Part shown: positions 1 to 4,622 of the stretch, piece after piece | Layout: each line of letters starts with the position of its first letter | How positions within the stretch are numbered: position 1 is the stretch's first letter | Assembly (NCBI GenBank): GCA_964404825.1 | Contig: CAYOLQ010000150.1 | Span: forward strand, 1-7,470 | Reading direction: 5' to 3' | Length of the DNA: 7,470 nucleotides | Origin: JACJXF01 sp964404825 | GTDB taxonomy: Bacteria; Bacteroidota; Bacteroidia; Bacteroidales; GCA-2748055 | Position numbers and translations under genes: made by a program | Notes under the pieces: generated by a model | Databases searched by the model: none | What the model saw: the letters and a program-made list of their open reading frames with translations, nothing else | Told to the model about the DNA's origin: nothing

Positions 1-412
1 TGCCTTTTAAAAAACCGAAATGAAAAATTTTAAAAACTGTGGGATCGGTTAAAACTAAGTTTGTCCGGAATGTTTGCTTTTCCGGAGTCATAATAATATA
101 GTTTTTTTTGAAACTCAGTCTGGCTACTTCTTCGATCCCGGGGATCTTATCCTTGATTTCGTAAAGCCAGGAATAGTAGCTTCGTGCGAAATGACTGTGA
201 TAGCCTGCCTCGTTATCATCCACCTTAACCGTCAGACGGTAAATGTTTTCGTATGAAGGATGAAAACGATCATAGCTCAATTCATCACTGATCCAGAGTG
301 ATACAATAAGTAAAGTGACCATACCAGTTGAAAGACAGAGAATTGTAATTAATGACAGGAAAGGATTCTTTACAATTTTCCTGAAGATTAGGGAGGGGTG
401 AGTGCCTTTCAT
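1..412 (-). CDS. FtsX/MacB-like ABC transporter permease, N-terminal part (cut by window edge)
   Basis: Reading the minus strand from an ATG at 412 gives 137 codons without a stop, leaving the window at position 1. The protein starts MKGTHPSLIFRKIVKNPFLS, then has a membrane segment (about residues 17-40) ending in WISDELSYDRFHPSYENIYRL. That segment is a hallmark of the large Bacteroidota family of MacB/FtsX-type permeases: one N-terminal helix, a large periplasmic domain and three C-terminal helices. Residues after about 60 are the start of the periplasmic domain. Family members work with a cytoplasmic ATPase in export or mechanotransmission; the substrate cannot be told from this fragment. 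The ATG was chosen because the helix then sits at the usual distance from the start. The frame stays open further upstream to a TAA near 485, but there is no better start. The ATPase partner and the rest of the gene lie outside the window. Confidence 0.85.
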   Translation of the reverse strand, partial: MKGTHPSLIFRKIVKNPFLSLITILCLSTGMVTLLIVSLWISDELSYDRFHPSYENIYRLTVKVDDNEAGYHSHFARSYYSWLYEIKDKIPGIEEVARLSFKKNYIIMTPEKQTFRTNLVLTDPTVFKIFHFGFLKG

Positions 413-511
413 TCCGGGGATGAGTATTTCGGTTGAAACTGCAAGGTATGGAAATAGACAAATCCTCCGATGCAATATATCTTAAAAGATGTTAAAGTGC
501 TTCTGATTACT

Positions 512-519
512 TACCTTTG
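512..519 (+). promoter_or_regulatory. Bacteroidota -7 element (TAnnTTTG) upstream of the TspO-like gene
   Basis: The bases TACCTTTG match the Bacteroidota sigma-ABfr -7 consensus TAnnTTTG exactly and lie 27 bp before the ATG at 546, implying a short leader of about 20 nt. I see no convincing -33 TTTG at the usual spacing, so this rests on the -7 match and its position alone. Confidence 0.45.
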
Positions 520-545
520 TTTTTGCAGCCACTAAATTTACTTCC

Positions 546-1271
546 ATGATAAAATTCCTCAACCTCTTTCTTTTTATCGGGATGATTGTGATGAACTACC
601 TTGCTAACGCTCTCCCGCTGAATAATAAAACCACAGGCGAATTGTCTGATTCATTCCCCAACCTTTTTGTACCTGCCGGAATTACATTTTCAATCTGGGG
701 CATCATTTATTTATTGCTGGCTCTGTTCTGTATTGCACAGTTTAAGGAGTCAAACAAGGGAATTGCAGAACAGATTGGGTGGTTCTTCGCTGTATCCTGT
801 GTTTTAAATGGATTATGGATCGTCTTCTGGCATTACGGAAAGCTTCCATTATCACTTATTGTCATGACAGGAATGCTTGTTTCGCTCATTTATATAAACA
901 TACTGATTAAGGATATTCCCTTTGGTCTGATAAAAGCCAGCTTTGGCATATACCTGGGATGGATATCCATTGCCACGATTGCAAATGTAACCGCTCTGCT
1001 TGTTTTTTATGACTGGAGCAGACTCGGAATCAGTGAAGAAACCTGGACAATTATTATGATCGCAGCAGGTGTGATAATAACAACCCTGACTGTTTACCGG
1101 ATTCAGAATCCATTTATCGGTTTGTCGGTTATCTGGGCATTTGCCGGGATTGCCTTAAAACGACAGAGTGATATCAAACCGGTTTTTATCGTTGCGCTTA
1201 TTGCACTTAGTATAGTTGCAATTGTAACAGTTTGGGGATTTTACAGAAAAAGCACTTTGGAGGTTTCCTGA
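546..1271 (+). CDS. TspO/MBR-like tryptophan-rich membrane protein with extra C-terminal helices
   Basis: This 241-residue protein is almost entirely hydrophobic, with about eight predicted membrane segments (roughly 3-20, 42-65, 77-96, 99-120, 126-154, 166-184, 188-204, 210-233). The central part resembles TspO: a Pro-Ala-Gly plus FSIWG entry into a helix (43-52), LNGLW (87-91), and a GWISIATIANV helix (138-148) matching the W..-S-A-x-x-N pattern of the TspO core. TspO proteins are about 160 residues with five helices and bind porphyrins and other hydrophobic ligands. This longer form, with NALPLNNKTTGELSD after the first helix and about three extra C-terminal helices, is a variant I associate with Bacteroidota and Firmicutes, usually annotated 'tryptophan-rich sensory protein'. 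Its function is unproven. The start at 546 follows a TAnnTTTG element and gives a normal N-terminal helix. It is divergent from the permease and convergent with the next gene, so it is probably monocistronic. Confidence 0.75.
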   Translation: MIKFLNLFLFIGMIVMNYLANALPLNNKTTGELSDSFPNLFVPAGITFSIWGIIYLLLALFCIAQFKESNKGIAEQIGWFFAVSCVLNGLWIVFWHYGKLPLSLIVMTGMLVSLIYINILIKDIPFGLIKASFGIYLGWISIATIANVTALLVFYDWSRLGISEETWTIIMIAAGVIITTLTVYRIQNPFIGLSVIWAFAGIALKRQSDIKPVFIVALIALSIVAIVTVWGFYRKSTLEVS

Positions 1272-1286
1272 AACCACATACCAGAA

Positions 1287-1979
1287 TTAGCGGACGAGGC
1301 TAAAATTAAACGCTCCGGTATTTGTGGCATGCATTACCCGCAACCAGATTGGAAGCACCGATTCTGTTGCACGTGATGCAGTTATGTCTCCCAGATCAAG
1401 TAAATTCTCGTCTTTCCAGCCAAACTGATTCAATAGTTTTTTTACCTTTTTCTTTGCTTCGGCATCATTTCCGGAAATATAATTGATGTGGTTCCCTCCT
1501 CCAATCATGTTTGGATTAACCATAAGTCCGCACCACATCGTATTGAGGGTTTTTACAACATGTACCTCCGGAAAATTCTTCTGAATTTCTTCTCCGAGTG
1601 AATAGGTGTTGTTAAGTCCGGGTAACAGACTGGGCGGCATTCCCTTACTGAAATCCAACGGATTTGCGATATCAATAAGTACTTTACCGGCAAGATTTTT
1701 AGGATCAGCCTGTTTCAGAGCTTCAATGGAACTACCCCCGTGGGTTGCGTTTATAATAATTTCCCCATAAGCAGCAGCTTTTGAAAAGGTTTCAAGTTTT
1801 ACTTTGTTATTTGCCTTGTGCCATTCGCTAAAAGGAGGATTTCCATAACCATCCTTTGCCTGGGAGGCCAATTTCTCCGATACATTGCGGGTTCCAATAA
1901 CAACATCATGACCCAGTTCCACTAATCTGGCAGCGATGGTCTGACCAACAGAACCGGTACCTATAATTGCAATTTTCAT
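1287..1979 (-). CDS. NADP-binding, F420-dependent NADP oxidoreductase-like protein
   Basis: The 230-residue protein begins with a Rossmann fold: MKIAIIGTGSVGQTIAARL holds the GxGxVGxxxA nucleotide-binding loop (7-16). The GTRN at 29-32, at the end of the second strand, is the usual place for recognising the 2'-phosphate of NADP. It continues with INATHGG (77-82), a strand-loop LIDIANPLDF (101-110), KTLNTMWCGLMVNP (143-156) and a helical C-terminus. This order matches the COG2085 / F420_oxidored (PF03807) family of 'predicted dinucleotide-binding enzymes'. True F420:NADP reductases are archaeal and actinobacterial. In Bacteroidota the family is common without known F420 use, so the real hydride partner is unknown. 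Length is typical and the protein looks cytosolic and complete. The gene converges on the TspO-like gene, 15 bp from its stop, and its upstream region shows no exact TAnnTTTG. Confidence 0.85.
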   Translation of the reverse strand: MKIAIIGTGSVGQTIAARLVELGHDVVIGTRNVSEKLASQAKDGYGNPPFSEWHKANNKVKLETFSKAAAYGEIIINATHGGSSIEALKQADPKNLAGKVLIDIANPLDFSKGMPPSLLPGLNNTYSLGEEIQKNFPEVHVVKTLNTMWCGLMVNPNMIGGGNHINYISGNDAEAKKKVKKLLNQFGWKDENLLDLGDITASRATESVLPIWLRVMHATNTGAFNFSLVR

Positions 1980-2100
1980 GGTTAAATGTTTTTGAATGCG
2001 TTAGTAACTGACCTGATTTCTATAGTTTTAACTTTTCAGATAATACCAATTATCCTAACGCTTCAAAATGTCATTTTGTTCAGTACGATGAATTTAATTA
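1980..2100. other. Upstream region of the NADP-binding gene, no gene seen
   Basis: This A/T-rich stretch is the leader and promoter region of the minus-strand NADP-binding gene. I find no exact TAnnTTTG on the minus strand. The only clear structure is a perfect 7-bp dyad, CAAAATG-T-CATTTTG, at 2064-2078. Its one-base spacer suits a protein-binding site better than a hairpin, but no regulator is suggested. Confidence 0.3.
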
Positions 2101-2222
2101 AGCGCAAGGGCGCCATGACGCAAAGGAAAACGCAAAAAAATAATTGTACTTTCCCTTCTTGCTCCGGCCGCCATAGGCTTGCCGAGGGCGAAGCGCTGAA
2201 GCTTTAGCGCAAGCGTTGTGCC

Positions 2223-2272
2223 CTTAGTGGTTAAGCTTTTTTACCACAAAGCGCACAAAGAGAAAAACACTA
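2223..2272 (+). repeat. 50-bp direct repeat, copy left of the N gap
   Basis: These 50 bases are identical to 2373-2422. The copy ends exactly where the Ns begin, so it is the last 50 bases of the left contig. This is what an unmerged overlap between adjoining contigs looks like, although a true tandem repeat cannot be excluded. Confidence 0.9.
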
Positions 2273-2372
2273 NNNNNNNNNNNNNNNNNNNNNNNNNNNN
2301 NNNNNNNNNNNNNNNNNNNNNNNNNNNNNNNNNNNNNNNNNNNNNNNNNNNNNNNNNNNNNNNNNNNNNNNN
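2273..2372. other. Assembly gap (100 N)
   Basis: Exactly 100 Ns, a common default size for a scaffold gap of unknown length. Identical 50-bp ends on both sides suggest that the contigs overlap and the true gap length may be zero or negative. Nothing can be said of the content. Confidence 0.99.
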
Positions 2373-2422
2373 CTTAGTGGTTAAGCTTTTTTACCACAAA
2401 GCGCACAAAGAGAAAAACACTA
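2373..2422 (+). repeat. 50-bp direct repeat, copy right of the N gap
   Basis: Starts at the first base after the Ns and is identical to 2223-2272. It continues into the rest of the palindromic repeat (TAAGTTCACAAAG...). Confidence 0.9.
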
Positions 2423-2457
2423 AGTTCACAAAGTGTAATGAAAAGAATTAAGTGTTT

Positions 2458-3294
2458 CTATAGATTCTTAGTGTCCTTTGTGAAATCCTTTGTGCACTTA
2501 GTGGTTAAGCTTTTTGCTTTATGAATAAGAAACGAAACAAGGTTTTCAGCTGCTTTCTCGTTTTCAAAATCTGAAGGAAGCATAATATGTCCGATATACT
2601 CATTATAAAGCCAGGGATCTCCAACGGCGAAAACAAAACCTTTACCATAAGAGCATTCAGCCATAAGAATATTGCCATCATCCAGCAGAACTCCTTTGGT
2701 ACTTCCGGATATTTCTATGGATGCAACCTCTTTCAAATATATTTTATTCACCCCTTTGAAGACGGGATGATCCGGAAGGTTTGTTTCTGCTCCCATGTCC
2801 CATTTTCTATCTTTAACCGGGTTAATGCTTACTGCATTAAAACGGATCCCAAATTCCCCGGCAAGCTTATTGAAATGGGTAAACTCGCAATTCGGCCTGT
2901 CATTGGCAAGAAGCAAAAGTACGCCTCCCTTTTTAACCCATTTTTTAACAGCTTTGATATCTTTGCTCTGAACATAATTAGGAGAGGGATTTTCGGAAGT
3001 GGTATCGGGATCAACAATTATATAAATATCAGCGTCTGCTATGTTTTTGGCATTCGGGGCATTTTCGAGTGTATTCAGTTGAGCACCTTTTGAAAAGAAT
3101 AAATTTCCCAGTTCCGAAAAACCCGAATTCTGTGTATCTGACCATAAATAGTGGAAAGGCAGACCTGTTTTTGAATGTACTTCACGGTTATACCAGTTGT
3201 CAATAGTAACCTGAAGCTGCGCGAAAGTGCTTAAAGTCGTGAAAAGCAGGAATGCAATTAAGAGCTTTCTGAAATTTTCCATATTGAACTTCAT
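2458..3294 (-). CDS. Secreted DUF4350-like protein with repeat-derived C-terminal tail
   Basis: A 278-residue protein with a signal peptide: positive start, hydrophobic stretch 10-22, likely cleavage after Ala25 (STFA-Q). The mature part starts VTIDNWYNRE and carries DADIYIIVDPDT (87-98), a KKWVKKGGVLLLLAND segment (117-132), FNKLAGEFGIRFN (141-153) and a late VFAVGDPWLYNEY (221-233). This alternation of strands and helices, with a Gly-Gly before a hydrophobic strand, resembles DUF4350 / glutamine-amidotransferase-like domains. From memory, such domains occur beside or fused to GH88/GH105 unsaturated-uronyl hydrolases in Bacteroidota. I see no catalytic Cys-His pair of a working amidotransferase, so a sugar-binding or structural role is possible. 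No glycoside hydrolase lies in the window. The last ~18 residues (K261-L278, Lys/Thr-rich) and the stop are encoded by the intergenic repeat. M5 is an alternative start. The gene is divergent from the small lipoprotein. Confidence 0.7.
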   Translation of the reverse strand: MKFNMENFRKLLIAFLLFTTLSTFAQLQVTIDNWYNREVHSKTGLPFHYLWSDTQNSGFSELGNLFFSKGAQLNTLENAPNAKNIADADIYIIVDPDTTSENPSPNYVQSKDIKAVKKWVKKGGVLLLLANDRPNCEFTHFNKLAGEFGIRFNAVSINPVKDRKWDMGAETNLPDHPVFKGVNKIYLKEVASIEISGSTKGVLLDDGNILMAECSYGKGFVFAVGDPWLYNEYIGHIMLPSDFENEKAAENLVSFLIHKAKSLTTKCTKDFTKDTKNL

Positions 3295-3314
3295 TATTTA
3301 CTAAAATAGAGTTG

Positions 3315-3346
3315 TAAATTTACTATGAATATCCTGTTGTGCAATT
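3315..3346 (-). promoter_or_regulatory. Possible promoter of the DUF4350-like gene
   Basis: On the minus strand, TTG (3344-3342) is followed after 19 bp by TAAATTTA (3322-3315). That fits the Bacteroidota -33 / -7 layout (TTTG, N19-21, TAnnTTTG) except for the last base of each element. The inferred transcription start would lie about 13 bases before the ATG at 3294. Confidence 0.35.
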
Positions 3347-3416
3347 GAATCTTTAACCTTAAAACAATTCTTCATAAAGTACGTTTCATATAAGTATCAA
3401 ACCAAATCCAATTATC

Positions 3417-3647
3417 ATGAATCCAAAGAACATTTTTCGTGCGATCACTTCGGTAATGATAATTTTCATGTTAAGTTTAATTCTGCCCTCTTGCGCTACT
3501 ACCAGAGCTAAAAAAATCGATACCCAGAAACGCGGCCTGATGCTTCAGGATAAATCGCAATACTCTAAAAACAAAGGCAAGTGGAAAGGTTCAAAAGCCC
3601 ATAAAAGTCAAAAGAAAAGGATGAAAAGATCAGGACGCATGCGCTAA
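3417..3647 (+). CDS. Small, highly basic lipoprotein
   Basis: A 76-residue protein with a lipoprotein signal peptide: N-terminal Lys/Arg, hydrophobic core 13-23, then the lipobox LPSC with the modified cysteine at C26. The mature part is only 51 residues. It carries 19 Lys/Arg against two Asp, so its net charge is about +17, and it ends KKRMKRSGRMR. It contains KRGLMLQDKSQYSKNKG; a similar K-R-G-L-M ... N-K pattern occurs, as I recall, in other short Bacteroidota lipoproteins of unknown function. There is no acidic export signal (K-D/E-D/E) just after the cysteine, so it is probably held on the periplasmic face of a membrane. Such charge would suit contact with LPS, peptidoglycan or nucleic acid, but that is inference. 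A near-match to the -7 element (TACGTTTC) lies at 3380-3387. The gene is divergent from the DUF4350-like gene and appears monocistronic. Confidence 0.75.
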   Translation: MNPKNIFRAITSVMIIFMLSLILPSCATTRAKKIDTQKRGLMLQDKSQYSKNKGKWKGSKAHKSQKKRMKRSGRMR

Positions 3648-3747
3648 TCCTTAACAAAATGCTTTCCATCTGTTTTTGCAAAACCTATGATTTTTGTTTT
3701 TTTTGATAATTACTGCTTTTTAATAGCGGGATTCTTAACGCGATATT

Positions 3748-3755
3748 TAACTTTG
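3748..3755 (+). promoter_or_regulatory. Bacteroidota -7 element upstream of yebC
   Basis: TAACTTTG matches TAnnTTTG exactly. It would start transcription near 3762 and give yebC a leader of about 75 nt. No good -33 element is visible, so the call rests on the -7 match and location. Confidence 0.4.
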
Positions 3756-3838
3756 TTGCCTGATTTCCGGAAGAAAATATGACTTGAAGTTGTGTCTTGA
3801 GTCCAGAATTCGGTCTCTTATAAAAATACATTTTATCT

Positions 3839-4549
3839 ATGGGTCGCGCATTTGAATTTCGTAAAGCAAGAAAAATGAAACGCTGGGGTAGTATGGCAAA
3901 AACCTTTACCCGGCTTGGAAAAGATATTTCTATCGCAGTTAAAACCGGTGGTCCGGATCCAAAAAACAACTCCCGTCTCCGTGTGCTTATACAGAACGCC
4001 AAAGCGGCCAACATGCCAAAAGATAATGTTGAGCGCGCCATTAAGAAAGCCTCATCCAAGGATATGGCAGACTATAAGGAAGTTTTGTACGAAGGCTATG
4101 GCCCTTACGGAGTGGCTATACTCGTTGAAACCTCAACAGACAACACAACACGTACCGTTGCAAACGTACGCAGCTATTTCACACGGTACAGCGGAACACT
4201 TGGCACATTCGGATCGGTATCGTTTATGTTTGAACACAATTGCATCTTTAAGGTATCGGTTAAAGCCGGAATGACCGCGGAAGACCTGGAACTCGAATTA
4301 ATCGATTTCGGTGCACAGGAAGTGTTCGAAGAGGATGGAGCTCATATTGTCTACGCCGATTTCGAATCCTTTGGAAGTCTGCAGAAATATTTTGAAGACA
4401 ATAACTTTGAAATCATCAGTGCCGAATTCGAGCGGATCCCCGGAGATTATAAAGAGCTGACAGAGGAACAAACTGCCGAAGTTGACAAACTACTGGCAAA
4501 ACTGGAAGAGGATGAAGACGTTAACAATGTCTTTCACAATATAAAATAA
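3839..4549 (+). CDS. yebC: YebC/TACO1-family protein
   Basis: At 236 residues this is the normal length for YebC. The N-terminal region MGRAFEFRKARKMKRWGSMAKTFTRLGKDI replaces the E. coli-like MAGHSKW start with the form seen in Bacteroidota. Family landmarks follow in order: KTGGPDPKNNSRLR (35-48), NAKAANMPKDNVERAIKKAS (53-72), YEGYGPYGVAILVE (84-97), the DNTTRTVANVR segment (101-111) and GTLGTFGSVSFMF (119-131). The family was first described as DNA-binding transcriptional regulators (PmpR in Pseudomonas). More recent work on bacterial YebC and mitochondrial TACO1 supports a role in translation at difficult proline-rich stretches. Which role applies here cannot be read from sequence. There is no Shine-Dalgarno before the ATG, as expected for the phylum. 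ruvC, a frequent neighbour in proteobacteria, is absent. The gene converges on the glycyl radical enzyme gene, with an inverted repeat between them. Confidence 0.95.
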   Translation: MGRAFEFRKARKMKRWGSMAKTFTRLGKDISIAVKTGGPDPKNNSRLRVLIQNAKAANMPKDNVERAIKKASSKDMADYKEVLYEGYGPYGVAILVETSTDNTTRTVANVRSYFTRYSGTLGTFGSVSFMFEHNCIFKVSVKAGMTAEDLELELIDFGAQEVFEEDGAHIVYADFESFGSLQKYFEDNNFEIISAEFERIPGDYKELTEEQTAEVDKLLAKLEEDEDVNNVFHNIK

Positions 4550-4564
4550 GATAATTCAATTGAA

Positions 4565-4590
4565 GTTTTGAATCCCGCATTATTCAAAAC
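4565..4590. terminator. Inverted repeat between convergent yebC and hypD, possible two-way terminator
   Basis: GTTTTGAAT (4565-4573) and ATTCAAAAC (4582-4590) are a perfect 9-bp inverted repeat with an 8-base loop, lying 15 bp after the yebC stop and 32 bp after the stop of the minus-strand gene. An outer 6-bp pair, TTGAAG (4560-4565) and CTTCAA (4607-4612), competes at its edge. There is no long T tract on either side, so termination strength is uncertain. Confidence 0.5.
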
Positions 4591-4622
4591 GGAATTTCAA
4601 AGGGAGCTTCAACCGACGATTT

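Larger units (their letters stand above)
2101..2515. repeat. Composite palindromic intergenic repeat block
   Basis: The block has two parts. The GC-rich first part (about 2101-2216) reads GCGCAAGGGCGCCATGACGC and includes a near-perfect 18-bp palindrome at 2193-2210 (one G:T position). The second part is built from short words such as CACAAAG, CACTAAG and CTTAGTG. The unit CTTAGTGGTTAAGCTTTTT occurs at 2223, 2373 and 2497. With its leader TTGTGC, the first and last copies match over 26 bp with one mismatch. The words form an imperfect inverted repeat: 2393-2424 pairs with 2467-2505 apart from two mismatches and a 7-nt insertion, with a 42-nt loop. Such ACCAC(A/T)AAG..GCACAAAG repeats are, from memory, frequent between genes of environmental Bacteroidota and other phyla; their origin is unclear. 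No transposase is present. Confidence 0.75.

Noticed and set aside
1262..1275. GGTTTC-CT-GAAACC inverted repeat as a terminator for the TspO-like gene
   Set aside because: The loop would be only two bases, the stem overlaps the stop codon, and no T tract follows.
1986..2207. 73-codon open frame upstream of the repeats
   Set aside because: It runs from the leader of the NADP-binding gene into the GC-rich repeat. The product has no family resemblance and its composition shifts abruptly at the repeat.
2218..2451. Open frame crossing the N gap
   Set aside because: It consists of repeat sequence plus 100 Ns and exists only because Ns contain no stop codons.
2101..2515. CRISPR-like array
   Set aside because: The repeated words are not evenly spaced, there are no unique spacers of constant length, and the copies form inverted as well as direct repeats.
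2587..3093. 168-codon plus-strand open frame
   Set aside because: It lies wholly inside the DUF4350-like gene on the other strand, and its product looks like an antisense translation with no recognisable domain.
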